A stretch of 64,000 nucleotides of DNA from Puniceibacterium antarcticum (GTDB lineage Bacteria; Pseudomonadota; Alphaproteobacteria; Rhodobacterales; Rhodobacteraceae), in assembly GCF_002760615.1 (NCBI RefSeq), contig NZ_AWWI01000186.1, positions 23,793 through 87,792 of the forward strand. The letters run 5' to 3'. Each line of letters begins with the position of its first letter. Position 1 is the stretch's first letter. A program made the position numbers and the translations under genes. This document shows, piece by piece, positions 45,555 to 53,816 of the stretch. The notes below the pieces were generated by a model, which was given only the letters and a program-made list of their open reading frames with translations, did not search any database and had not been told where the DNA came from.

Positions 45555-46075
45555 CGGCCCTGTCCCGGCTCTGTGCGTTCATCCAGACGCCGCTGCATGA
45601 AGACAAGGTCGAGCCAGCGCCCGAACTTGGTCCCGACCTCGTGCATGTGACCCACCTGCGCAAAGCCGTGGCGTTCATGCAGCCGGATCGAGGCGGTGTT
45701 TGATCCTTCGATGCCGGCAATCATGACATGTTTGCCCAGCGCGACCGCACGGTCGATCAGAGCAGGCAACAGCAGGTTGGCAACACCCTTGCCGCGCTGA
45801 TCGGCCCGCACGTAGATTGAATGTTCGATGCTGTGGCGGTATCCGTCCCAGGCGCGCCAGTCGCCAAAGCTTGCGTAGGCGACCGTCTCATCCGTGCTCG
45901 GATCGCGGGCGACCAGCACGGGATAGCCCAAATCAAGCCTTTGCTGCCACCAGTCGTGCCGGTTTGCCAGATCGACCGGACTGTCGTTCCAGATTGCGGC
46001 AGTGTGGATGACGGCATCGTTGTAAATGTCTAGGATGGCGGGAAGATCCCTTTCCTGAGCGTCGAGAATATTCAT
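45551..46075 (-). CDS. GNAT N-acetyltransferase
   Basis: A 174-aa acetyltransferase of the phosphinothricin/methionine-sulfoximine-acetyltransferase-like type. The N-terminus has IYNDAVIHTAAIWNDSPVDL, the acetyl-CoA loop is VRADQRGKGVANLLLP, and ASIRLHERHGFAQVGH is motif B. It probably acetylates an amino-acid-like compound. I start it at 46075 (MNILDAQERDL); this ATG shares the tetranucleotide CATG with the divergent regulator start. Confidence 0.85.
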   Translation of the reverse strand: MNILDAQERDLPAILDIYNDAVIHTAAIWNDSPVDLANRHDWWQQRLDLGYPVLVARDPSTDETVAYASFGDWRAWDGYRHSIEHSIYVRADQRGKGVANLLLPALIDRAVALGKHVMIAGIEGSNTASIRLHERHGFAQVGHMHEVGTKFGRWLDLVFMQRRLDERTEPGQGR

Positions 46076-46691
46076 GGCAGACTCATCCAATGACGGTGCA
46101 AATGTCGATCCGTCCAATATATTGGACGAACAGGCGCGCTGTCTAGCAAAACGTATTCATCAGGAACGCATCGCACGGTCCTGGTCGCTGAGTGATCTGG
46201 CAGATCGGTCGGGCGTGTCGCGGGCCATGGTGCATCGGGTCGAAACCGGTGTCTCCAGCCCGACGGCGGCTCTGCTGGGGCGCTTGTCCGGGGCGTTTCA
46301 GATCAGCCTGTCCGACCTCTTGCGCGTGGGACCGGCAGAGGCGCAAACCCGGCTGATGCGCGCGGGCGAACGCCCTGTCTGGAACGATCCGGAAACGGGC
46401 TATGTCCGCGAACAGATTGCCGCCCGGGCGCGGTCAGATGAGACAGCTGCGCAGGGAATGGACATCACAAAGGTCCGGCTGCCGCCCGCCGCCCGCGTCG
46501 CCTATCCGCCCGAGGCGTTCAGCTTTATCCAGCAGGCCATCTGGGTTCTGAAGGGTCGTCTGTGTTTCACCGAGGGTGAGACGGTGCATGACCTTGCCGC
46601 GGGCGATTGTCTGACGCTTGGCTCACCCGATCACTGCGCCTTCGAGAACCGAACGGACCAGCCCTGCGAATATATCGTGATCGTGTCCTGA
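46074..46691 (+). CDS. XRE-family regulator with C-terminal cupin
   Basis: A 205-aa regulator. The HTH (about 28-85) contains WSLSDLADRSGVSRAMVHRV and GVSSPTAALLGRLSGAF. The cupin (about 120-205) includes FIQQAIWVLKGRLCFTEG and DLAAGDCLTLGSPDHCAFE. It should sense a small ligand and control the divergent GNAT-DMT pair. Its ATG at 46074 overlaps the GNAT start codon on the other strand, leaving no intergenic DNA. A perfect 18-bp palindrome lies inside its own first codons, where the GNAT promoter must be. Confidence 0.88.
   Translation: MADSSNDGANVDPSNILDEQARCLAKRIHQERIARSWSLSDLADRSGVSRAMVHRVETGVSSPTAALLGRLSGAFQISLSDLLRVGPAEAQTRLMRAGERPVWNDPETGYVREQIAARARSDETAAQGMDITKVRLPPAARVAYPPEAFSFIQQAIWVLKGRLCFTEGETVHDLAAGDCLTLGSPDHCAFENRTDQPCEYIVIVS
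46111..46128. promoter_or_regulatory. 18-bp perfect palindrome, probable operator
   Basis: CGTCCAATATATTGGACG is a perfect inverted repeat, 36 bp upstream of the GNAT start and within codons 13-18 of the XRE regulator gene. Position and symmetry fit an operator for the XRE dimer. Confidence 0.6.
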
Positions 46692-46928
46692 CGCAGAGTG
46701 CGGTGGCAGGGCTGACTGGCGCCTGAGCGTGGACATTGCCCTGATCCGGCGGTCGCCTTGCCCCATTCGCGGTCGTGGCCAACGTCGCGGGCAGAGGTCA
46801 AAAAGAACCCTGTTCCATCTTTGCAATGCCCAGCGCCACGATGTTCCCTTGACGTCGGTCCCGAAGGCGCCCCTGTTGCCCCCATGGGGACACGCGCAGG
46901 AAACGGTTCCCATACAAGGCGGACAAAC

Positions 46929-46994
46929 ATGACAGACCACCTTGAAACACAGCGTCACTTCCTAAATCTGGGGGGAACACATCATTTATTTTAG
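46929..46994 (+). CDS. possible 21-aa leader peptide before the rhodanese gene
   Basis: ATG at 46929 opens MTDHLETQRHFLNLGGTHHL (plus F) and ends in TAG within TAGGAGGT, the ribosome site of the rhodanese gene. Such overlap would couple its translation to the next gene. Coding is uncertain. The rest of the gap 46692-46928 holds no gene I can support. Confidence 0.3.
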   Translation: MTDHLETQRHFLNLGGTHHLF

Positions 46995-47003
46995 GAGGTC
47001 CCG

Positions 47004-47936
47004 ATGCAACGGATCATTCTGTCTATCGCGACTGGCCTCGCTGCGCTTGTTGCCACAACGGCACTGGCGAAGGATCTGGGCCCGCTGATCACCCCTGCCG
47101 AACTGGTGCAAGAGGCGCAAGGCCCGCTCATCCTCGATATTCGTGCCAAGGGGTATGAGCAGGGGCATATCGACGGCGCGGTTCTTGCGCCCTATGGTCT
47201 TTTCCGGGGACCGGACAACAATCCCGGGGCGGTGCCGCCGGTTGCTGACCTTGAAGCGACCTATGAAAAGCTGGGTCTTGATCCCGCCCGCCCGGTGGTC
47301 ATCGTGTCGCAAGGCGATACCGACACCGATTTTGGCGCGTCGGCGCGAGTCTACTGGACGCTGAAAAGTTCCGGTTTCAGCGACCTGTCTATCCTGAACG
47401 GCGGTGCAACTGCCTGGGTCAATGCGGGCCTGCCCCTGTCGACAGATGCGGTGACGCCCACAGCAACCGATCTGGACATCACCTGGAACGATACATGGAC
47501 CGCCGACATCGCCGCCGTAGAGCGCGTCGTCGCGGGCGAGGATAGTGGCAAGCTGATCGACGCCCGCCCGCCCGCCTTTTTCGAAGGCAAGATGGCGCAT
47601 GAGGCTGCGGCCCGTCCCGGCACCCTGCCCGGCGCGCAAAGCCTGCCCTATACGGAATTCTTCCGTCCCGGGGCCACCGCCATCGGCGCCGATACGGATG
47701 TCGCCGCGCTGCGCGCAAAGCTTGGCATCGAGCCGGGAGACGCTGTGGTGTCGTTCTGCAATACCGGCCATTGGGCGGCAACCGACTGGTTCGCCATGTC
47801 CGAACTTGCCGGAATCGAGAATGTGAAACTTTATCCCGGATCGATGGTCGAATATTCGCAGACCGATGGTGACATGCAGAACCAGCCGGGGTTGCTGCGC
47901 AATCTGCTCAACCAGATCACCGGTGGCAGCCTGTGA
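47004..47936 (+). CDS. periplasmic tandem-rhodanese sulfurtransferase
   Basis: A 310-aa exported protein with signal peptide MQRIILSIATGLAALVATTA (cut near ALA). Two rhodanese domains follow. The first (about 28-145) has SQGDTDTDFGASARVYWTL in place of the active loop, so its cysteine is missing. The second (about 165-290) has VVSFCNTGHWAATDWF with the catalytic cysteine. The start follows TAGGAGGT. It overlaps the next gene (GTGA) and should hand thiosulfate sulfur to or from the YeeE-type transporter. Confidence 0.88.
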   Translation: MQRIILSIATGLAALVATTALAKDLGPLITPAELVQEAQGPLILDIRAKGYEQGHIDGAVLAPYGLFRGPDNNPGAVPPVADLEATYEKLGLDPARPVVIVSQGDTDTDFGASARVYWTLKSSGFSDLSILNGGATAWVNAGLPLSTDAVTPTATDLDITWNDTWTADIAAVERVVAGEDSGKLIDARPPAFFEGKMAHEAAARPGTLPGAQSLPYTEFFRPGATAIGADTDVAALRAKLGIEPGDAVVSFCNTGHWAATDWFAMSELAGIENVKLYPGSMVEYSQTDGDMQNQPGLLRNLLNQITGGSL

Positions 47937-49063
47937 CACTTGCCTCTGAGCAACAGACAGCCCGGCCCGGCGCCGGGTTGACCCGCGCCGGGCTGATCGG
48001 GGCGACGCTGATCTTCGTGGCGCTTGTCGCCCTGTTCGCCGGGGCGAGGTTCGGGCTGATGCTGTTGATCGGCCTTGGCTTTGGCATCGCGCTAGAGGGG
48101 CTGCGGTTCGGTTTTGCCGGGCCGTGGCGTGCCATGATCCTGCGGCGCGAACCGGCGGGCATTCTGGCGCAGCTTCTGGCCATCGCACTGGTGGCTTGCG
48201 TCGCGATCCCGCTGCTTGCCGCCTATCCCGGAGAGCTGGGCGGCGCGCAGGCGCCCATCGGCTGGGCGATGATCGGCGGTGCCTTTGTCTTTGGCGCGGC
48301 GATGCAGGTGGTGCTGGGCTGCGGATCGGGGACCTTGATCAATGCGGGCTCGGGCAATCCGGTGGGCTTGCTGGCGCTGCCCTTCTTCGCAATCGGCAGC
48401 TTTGCCGGTGCCTATCACCTGATCTGGTGGACGGACCTGGGTGCCCTGCCGATCCTGACCTTGCGCGGCACAGCCGGGCTGGTGGTGACGCTGGTGGGCC
48501 TGGCCCTGCTTGCGGGTCTGTTCTGGGCACTTGGCAAACCCGGCTCGCGCGGGATCCCCGCACGTTATCTGGTGGCGGCGCTTGCACTGGCCGCGCTCGC
48601 CATTGCAAACCTCGTGGTTGCAGGCCAGCCTTGGGGGGTGGTTTACGGCCTTGGCCTCTGGGCGGCCAAAGGCGCGGTGTCGCTTGGTGCGGATCTGTCC
48701 GGTTCGCCGTTCTGGTCCGCTGCGGGATCGGTTGAGCGCCTGAACACCAGCCTGCTTACGGATTACACATCGCTCACCAATTTCGGGATGATTGCCGGTG
48801 CCTTTTGCGTGGCGGCCTGGCGGCGGGGCGGGCTCGATAAGGCCTTGCCGTCCTATCCGATGCGGGCCTGGGTTGCGACCATCCTTGCGGGCCTCGTGCT
48901 CGGCTATTCCTCGCGGATTGCCTTTGGCTGCAATGTCGGGGCGTTCTTTTCCGGGATCGGCACAGGCAGCCTGCACGGCTGGGTCTGGTTCGTGGCGGCG
49001 TTTGCAGGCGCCTTTGTAGGGATTCGCATCCGGTCCGTCGTCGGTTTGGAGGCGCGCACATGA
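47933..49063 (+). CDS. YeeE/YedE (TsuA-type) thiosulfate transporter
   Basis: A 376-aa membrane protein with about nine helices. The sulfur-relay cysteine motifs are VLGCGSGTLINAGSGNP in the first half and IAFGCNVGAFFSGIGTGSLH in the second, matching the TsuA family that imports thiosulfate through sequential cysteines. Another cysteine is in GAFCVAAWRRGG. The start is GTG overlapping the rhodanese stop, and the stop overlaps the start of a 54-aa protein (ATGA). Confidence 0.88.
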   Translation: MTLASEQQTARPGAGLTRAGLIGATLIFVALVALFAGARFGLMLLIGLGFGIALEGLRFGFAGPWRAMILRREPAGILAQLLAIALVACVAIPLLAAYPGELGGAQAPIGWAMIGGAFVFGAAMQVVLGCGSGTLINAGSGNPVGLLALPFFAIGSFAGAYHLIWWTDLGALPILTLRGTAGLVVTLVGLALLAGLFWALGKPGSRGIPARYLVAALALAALAIANLVVAGQPWGVVYGLGLWAAKGAVSLGADLSGSPFWSAAGSVERLNTSLLTDYTSLTNFGMIAGAFCVAAWRRGGLDKALPSYPMRAWVATILAGLVLGYSSRIAFGCNVGAFFSGIGTGSLHGWVWFVAAFAGAFVGIRIRSVVGLEART

Positions 49064-49224
49064 CCCGTCGTCTGACCGCTTCGCTGACAATGGTCGGGAT
49101 CTTTGTCCTGATCGGATTGGATCTTGCGGGTGATCCGCCAAATCCCTATCGCGCTCCGCCCTTTATCGCACTTGGCTCCGGCGTTGCAGCCTCTGGCGGG
49201 TTTTGCGGCGCTTTGCCCGACTGA
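49060..49224 (+). CDS. 54-aa membrane-anchored protein coupled to the thiosulfate transporter
   Basis: ATG at 49060 overlaps the transporter stop by 4 nt. The product has one hydrophobic segment (LTASLTMVGIFVLIGLDLAG) and a short Pro/Gly-rich tail with a single cysteine (GFCGALPD). I recognise no family. The 4-nt overlap and lack of competing frames support real translation. It may be an accessory subunit or a small sulfur acceptor of the transporter (inference). Confidence 0.6.
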   Translation: MTRRLTASLTMVGIFVLIGLDLAGDPPNPYRAPPFIALGSGVAASGGFCGALPD

Positions 49225-49269
49225 GGCGCCGCGCCAAGACACTGAAGCGCCTGATGAAATCTGCAAGGG

Positions 49270-49293
49270 CCCGCCACCCTGTGGCGGGTCTTT
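49270..49293 (+). terminator. terminator of the rhodanese-transporter operon
   Basis: CCCGCCAC (49270-49277) pairs with GTGGCGGG (49281-49288), then TCTTT. Confidence 0.65.
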
Positions 49294-49508
49294 GCCGCCC
49301 GCCCCCCGCAAGCACGTCATTCTCAGGGCACGCGTCGGGGCAAATCCTTGCGACAATCGGGAATTACCCGGTTACAATATCGCCCAATTCCGCAATTGCA
49401 CAACAGAATTAGAAACAACTGCAGACTCGACAAGGAAAGATCAACTTGCTAACGAGCGTTCCAGTGCAATACAGTGCAATTCCCTACAAGAAAGATGGTC
49501 AAACCCAC

Positions 49509-49709
49509 ATGCAGGTCAGTGTTCGCGACAACAATGTCGATCAAGCCCTCCGGGCTCTGAAGAAAAAGCTCCAGCGCGAAGGCGTGTTCCGTGAGATGCG
49601 TCTCAAGGAGCAGTTCGAAAAGCCGTCCGAGAAAAAGGCGCGCGAGAAAGCTGAAGGCATTCGCCGTGCTCGCAAACTGGCGCGCAAGAAGCTCGAACGC
49701 GAATCGTAA
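49509..49709 (+). CDS. rpsU: 30S ribosomal protein S21
   Basis: A 66-aa basic protein: [20 protein letters not shown], then [20 protein letters not shown], ending in a Lys/Arg-rich helix. The start at 49509 matches the family; the frame is open 21 codons upstream from a TTG with no similarity. It is transcribed alone with its own terminator. Confidence 0.96.
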   Translation: MQVSVRDNNVDQALRALKKKLQREGVFREMRLKEQFEKPSEKKAREKAEGIRRARKLARKKLERES

Positions 49710-49736
49710 TCTAACGCTCGCCTCTTGCGAAGTTTC

Positions 49737-49772
49737 AAACCCCGTGGCCTCCAGGCGGCGGGGTTTTCGTTT
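49737..49772 (+). terminator. terminator of rpsU
   Basis: AAACCCCG (49737-49744) pairs with CGGGGTTT (49759-49766), followed by TCGTTTT. Confidence 0.75.
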
Positions 49773-49942
49773 TGGCGGCGCGTTTTCGCGCGCGCCCCTC
49801 CGGTTCTGCGCCAATCTCCATCGCACGGCAGGAGCAGGCAGGATGGCAACGGACGCGGGTGACCTGGCCTGTCATCAGACAGGCACCGAATTATTTGACC
49901 AGAGAATTTTGGGGCAGCGCGTCTGTCCCGAACAGGCCCGCC

Positions 49943-50740
49943 TCAGCGCGCCCAAGTCCGCCACTGTTCCAGCGATCCGGCAAAGACGTTGATGTCCACC
50001 GGGCGGTCGATCCCCGGCACGATCCCGGTGCCGGTGTATTGCCAGAACGACCAGAGCATTCCGGGATAAACCTCGCGCGGATGCGCCGCGACAGAGCGCA
50101 GCCAGAATTCGGTGCGGGGCAACTGCCCGATGCCGGTTTCCTGAAAGAAATCGACCGTCGTATAGACCAGCGGCCGCCGCCCATAGTGCCGTTCCAGAAT
50201 GTCGAGAAAGATCATCGCTTCGGCGCGGACCTCTGTGCCCGTGGGACGGCGGGTGCAAGTTGGCGAGCGATGGTTCCATTCCATATCCAGCACAGCTGGC
50301 AGTGCGCCCGGGTCCTTGGGCACATTGCCGATGAACCACTGCGCCTGTTCTGCCGCGGGACGGCAGAAGTAGAAATAGTGATAGGCGCCGTAGCGCACCC
50401 CGGCACGCCGGGCACCGTCGCGGTAGGTCGTGAACATCGGGTCCCGCAGATCCCCGCCTTCAGTGGCTTTCATATAGGCAAAGGTGACACCGGCCGCGCG
50501 GGCACGGTCCCAATCCACGGCGCCCTGCCAGCGCGACACATCGATGCCATGCACAGGATAGCGGCGCGGAACGTCACCCACGCCGTCATGCGGATGACTG
50601 TCGTAAAAGCCCGGGTGGGTGTGGACAACCGATGCCGGTGGCACGGGGCTGCGCCTGTCGGATCCTGCGCCGCAGGCCGACAGCGCCCCGCACAAAAGCG
50701 CCATAAGAACCGCAAGCTGCGTCCTCCTTTGGTATGCCAT
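49943..50740 (-). CDS. GH25 family lysozyme, lipoprotein
   Basis: A 265-aa exported protein. A lipoprotein signal (MALLCGALSAC) is followed by a linker and a GH25 muramidase domain: VHGIDVSRWQGAVDWDRARA, FAYMKATEGGDLRDPMF, YGAYHYFYFCR, AVLDMEWNH (catalytic acids) and LWSFWQYTGTG. It should cleave peptidoglycan at the cell envelope. I start it at 50740 (MAYQRRTQLAVLM). It borders directly on the decayed dehydrogenase. Confidence 0.88.
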   Translation of the reverse strand: MAYQRRTQLAVLMALLCGALSACGAGSDRRSPVPPASVVHTHPGFYDSHPHDGVGDVPRRYPVHGIDVSRWQGAVDWDRARAAGVTFAYMKATEGGDLRDPMFTTYRDGARRAGVRYGAYHYFYFCRPAAEQAQWFIGNVPKDPGALPAVLDMEWNHRSPTCTRRPTGTEVRAEAMIFLDILERHYGRRPLVYTTVDFFQETGIGQLPRTEFWLRSVAAHPREVYPGMLWSFWQYTGTGIVPGIDRPVDINVFAGSLEQWRTWAR

Positions 50741-50744
50741 CAAC

Positions 50745-51296
50745 TGCTCGCTCCCCCTTGCCCCGCACGGCCTGTCCCGACCCCGCTGAGTTGGCAAAGC
50801 ATGACACGGCCAAGAGGCGCGTCAAGATGCTGGCGATCACATCGCAATCGGATGGCCCCGGGGTGGCGCTGCACAGGCACCGCTGCAACCCGGCGCCAAT
50901 TGTCGCCCAGATCCTCAAACTCCAGAATCGGGCGGTCCTGTCCGGCCATCATCGCCGCAGCCTTGGCCGCATCCATGGCAGAGCCGCCGCCGATCGCGAT
51001 CACGCAGTCATGCGCCCCGGTCTTCAGCGCCGCGACACAGTCTGCGACATTATCGGTGGTCGGTTGGGCTGCACCGCAGAGAACATAGCAAAGAGGATGC
51101 CGGCCGCCTGCAAACCGGCCCGCGCCCAGGCTATGCTGTCCGACACCGCAAGCCCCCGGTCGGTAACGATCAGCGGGGATGTACCACCAATTTCTTGCAG
51201 GGCGGCGAGCAGATCGCGCAGACACCCTGCACCGAACCAGACAAGGGTCGGGAAACTCCGGCGGCTTTGCACTGTGCTCCAGTCGCGTGTGGACAT
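50745..51296 (-). pseudogene. iron-containing alcohol dehydrogenase, broken fragment
   Basis: The first frame (from 51296) has FGAGCLRDLLAALQEIGGTS and IVTDRGLAVSDS; a one-base loss near 51065 moves the homology to another frame with TTDNVADCVAAL and IAIGGGSAMDAAKAAAMMAG. Similarity ends near 50870, before the metal-binding half. It keeps only about 140 of the usual 380 residues and cannot be active. Confidence 0.75.
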
Positions 51297-51337
51297 GGGA
51301 TTACTCCGTTCTAAAGGTCATCAACAGCGGCAGGGGA

Positions 51338-51695
51338 TCAGCCCGGTTCGGCCAGGCGGGCCCGTCGGCGGCGCGCAGCGCCCTTGCGGATCCCGTCCAC
51401 GGCAAAGATCAGCAGCAATGCGGGCAGAAAGGTCACCGCCGATGCCCAGCAGGGTCGCAAACAGCGTGGCACAGATCGCCAGAAGCGCCGAATTCGACGA
51501 CGCCCGCCAGAAATCGCGATCCGCCAGCAGTTCGCTGAACCAGCGGGTCGAAAAGCTTTGAATCGGCCAGGACAGGAACCGGCTTTCCGTAAAGGAAAAC
51601 AGTACCTGCGTGGCGATGGGGATGTAGAAGAACACCAGAACCGCCGCGACAAAGCCGTAAAGCAGGATATTCCTCGGCCGCGATCGGCGCGATCG
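51338..51695 (-). pseudogene. ABC transporter permease (PotC-like), internally deleted
   Basis: One frame gives the start of an inner-membrane permease: LLYGFVAAVLVFFYIPIATQ, LFSFTESRFLSWPIQSFSTR and WFSELLADRDFWRASSNSAL. A break near 51440 then joins it, in a different frame, to a C-terminal end (LPALLLIFAVDGIRKGAARR). The central helices and EAA loop are gone. Its left neighbour is the dehydrogenase remnant and its right neighbour the LuxR remnant. Confidence 0.65.
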
Positions 51696-51870
51696 CTGGA
51701 CATCAGCGACGAAACCGTCAAGGTCCATCGCAAAAACGCCTATCGCAAGCTTCACCTGTCCTCTCAGGCGCAGCTCTTTTCACTGTTCATCGGGGCGCTG
51801 GAACCGGGGGTGAATGTCGCAGGGACCGCGGCCACAGCCGGGTCAGCCAGCCGACTGTCCAGCGGTCAGA
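51690..51870 (+). pseudogene. C-terminal fragment of a LuxR-family regulator
   Basis: The frame SLDISDETVKVHRKNAYRKL plus HLSSQAQLFSLFIGAL is the recognition helix and dimer end of a LuxR HTH, with no N-terminal part. It abuts the permease fragment head to head at about 51690, so the junction is a rearrangement point. Confidence 0.65.
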
Positions 51871-51944
51871 TCGGGCAAGTCCCGGCAGGGAAACGCATTC
51901 ATTTCTTCGCACGGTCTGCGACGCATACTGTGATGTTCGGAAAA

Positions 51945-51997
51945 TGGTGCACCCGACTGGATTCGAACCAGTGGCCTCTGCCTTCGGAGGGCAGCGC
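51945..51997 (-). pseudogene. 3' fragment of tRNA-Arg(CCG), attachment-site scar
   Basis: On the minus strand the segment from GCGCTGCCCTCCGAAGGCAG through the T arm (CTGGTTCGAATCCAG) to CGGGTGCACCA is a perfect tRNA-Arg 3' part: anticodon loop CTCCGAA, T arm and CCA. The D arm and 5' acceptor strand are missing. This is what a tyrosine-integrase element leaves at its far end. Confidence 0.85.
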
Positions 51998-52319
51998 AAG
52001 ACTACAAGTTCGTTAAAGGTTCACTCTTTAGACCCTATTTATACCACTCTAATGCGAGATAAATATCTCTATTCCGCACCGAAGCCGCACCAAATCTATC
52101 GGCGCAGTCATCAGCCTCTGAACCGCCACTTTTTCTACCTGATGCCCAACTATCCGCCTGAAAAGACTAAGCGCGACACCACTAGTGTTCTGAACTCGAC
52201 ACAAGATTCCCATTGGCTGCGTGGTGTCTCACTTTCGGTGCATGAGACGTGATGACATCTGCCTTTACCTGAAGCCTGGAAAATCACCCACGCTCAAAGC
52301 TGCATTTCACGCCGACCAG
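51998..52319. other. 322-bp gap without recognisable gene
   Basis: AT-richer DNA directly inside the tRNA-Arg scar. I see no supported reading frame. Confidence 0.5.
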
Positions 52320-52520
52320 CGCCACGTGGCTGAACGATTCTTCGCCGAGATCATGTCAAAGCGCATCTGACGCGCAGTTACAGAAGCGAAGCCGACCTAG
52401 AGACCGTCATCTACTACTATCCGTTGCAGCACAACGCCAAACCAAAGCCCTTCACATGGACCAAACCTGCATAGGACATCCTCTCCCGAGAATGACGCGC
52501 CCGGAACCCTCTCGATGAAA
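52320..52520 (+). pseudogene. IS630-type transposase C-terminal remnant
   Basis: Translation gives ERFFAEIMSKRI, a stop, RAVTEA, a frame change, then DLETVIYYYPLQHNAKPKPF and TWTKPA, a stop, DILSRE. This is the conserved end of IS630-family transposases with two stops and a frameshift. No terminal repeats are left. Confidence 0.75.
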
Positions 52521-52632
52521 TCTAGGGAAACCGGTAGCAAATGTCAGGCTCAGAGCAATAGTCATTTACGGATATCTCTGATCGTCAGAAGTAGGTTGCG
52601 CTACGGTGTGCCAACAACGGCCCCGCCATTGC

Positions 52633-53268
52633 TCAGACCCGCCGCCGCCGCGCACTCAACAGCGCCAGCGCTCCAGCCAGCAGGCCAATGCTGGCTGGAA
52701 CCGGCACCACGGCAGGGGTGGCATCGAAAGCCACTTCGCTCAGATGCGTCCACTCACCGCCCGTCGTGATCATCACTAACAACCGCGCCGTCGGCGCGAG
52801 CCCCTGCAAATCTAGTGTGAAGCTGAATGGCGTGCTGCCTGAATTCACGGGGATCGAGGCCCCGATGCCATTTATCGAAAGCGCTTTGGGCTGTACGACA
52901 CCGGCCTCCCCGTCCTTGTCATCGAAATAGAATGTCGCCGCATTGAAATCGGTCGGTCCGGCAAAATCGAACCCGATGACGATATTCTCAAGATCCCGCC
53001 AAGCCACGTAGGGGCCGCCGGGGTTGGGAGCGTTTTCGTAATAGCTATAGGTGTTGGGTGCCGCAAAGCCGTCCGTCAGCTCTCCGACGCCGCCAGAGTA
53101 ACTGCTCTGCACACCGTTATTGACCACAACTCCTGTGTAACTGTCGTCCTGATAATAAGCGGTTATGCCGACGCTGGACATATCGTATGCAACCGGCTTG
53201 ACCGTCGCCGCATGGCCCATGGTGCCTGCAAACAAAAGCGAAGCTGCAAAACCTGAAATGATTCTCAC
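52633..53268 (-). CDS. PEP-CTERM-like (VPVPA) exported protein
   Basis: A 211-aa secreted protein. I start it at a GTG (53268, VRIISGFAASLLFAGTMGHA) with GAAAGGA before it; the frame is open further but without signal sequence. The C-terminus VPVPASIGLLAGALALLSAR plus RRRV is an exosortase sorting tail. The middle is rich in Gly, Tyr and Asn with beta character (VIGFDFAGPTDFNAATFYFD). It is a second sorting-tail protein in the window, isolated among remnants, so it may be cargo. Confidence 0.7.
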   Translation of the reverse strand: MRIISGFAASLLFAGTMGHAATVKPVAYDMSSVGITAYYQDDSYTGVVVNNGVQSSYSGGVGELTDGFAAPNTYSYYENAPNPGGPYVAWRDLENIVIGFDFAGPTDFNAATFYFDDKDGEAGVVQPKALSINGIGASIPVNSGSTPFSFTLDLQGLAPTARLLVMITTGGEWTHLSEVAFDATPAVVPVPASIGLLAGALALLSARRRRV

Positions 53269-53816
53269 TGCAGATCCTTTCTTTGACCGACTCTCCTCAA
53301 GTGGCCAGCCGCTGGGCGTTAAGTTCGCTTGAACCTGCCCGCGGATCAAGCTTTTTTCTCTCAGCGCCGTGACTGTGGTCGCAGAAAGGCCCGGGGTCGG
53401 ACGGACCGAGCTCTCGTTCAGCTGAGGGAGTATCCAGGCAATTTGCGGCCACGAACTCAACAAGAGCGCTCTCAGGCAGACGTTGCCACACAGCCTCTGG
53501 ACAAAGCTGCCGGTCATCGGAGGGGCTTGTACCGCTCCTTTCAGCCCAAACTCGCCGGTCGAGCGGGCCGGGTTTGCAGATGCAGCATCTTGCCCGGACG
53601 GACGGTATATTGCGCCGGATAGTTACTCCACAATCAGGGTTTTCCGCCGCGCCCGCTCACAATGGACCTTACTATCAAATTCGAATTGCAAACATCAAAA
53701 AAAGAAATACTAATTCGAGATTAGCAAGGGTCGAAAAAAAGAAAAAACTTCCGAGCACACTTTACTAACCGAGCTCTTTGAAGATCCAACTCACACAAAA
53801 AGGCAGAAGTCTTCAA
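53269..53816. other. 548-bp gap without supported gene
   Basis: Open frames here are weak and have no similarity I recognise. The right 120 bp are AT-rich and probably hold the promoter of the lipoprotein gene. Confidence 0.5.

Noticed and set aside
44139..45650. 503-codon plus-strand frame across exonuclease and DMT genes
   Set aside because: Antisense to two supported genes with clear motifs.
49772..51088. 438-codon plus-strand frame across GH25 gene and the dehydrogenase remnant
   Set aside because: Antisense to a lysozyme with full catalytic motifs. Composition is that of a shadow frame.
51945..51997. Functional tRNA-Arg
   Set aside because: The D arm and 5' acceptor strand are absent, so it cannot be a working tRNA. 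Recorded as a 3' fragment instead.
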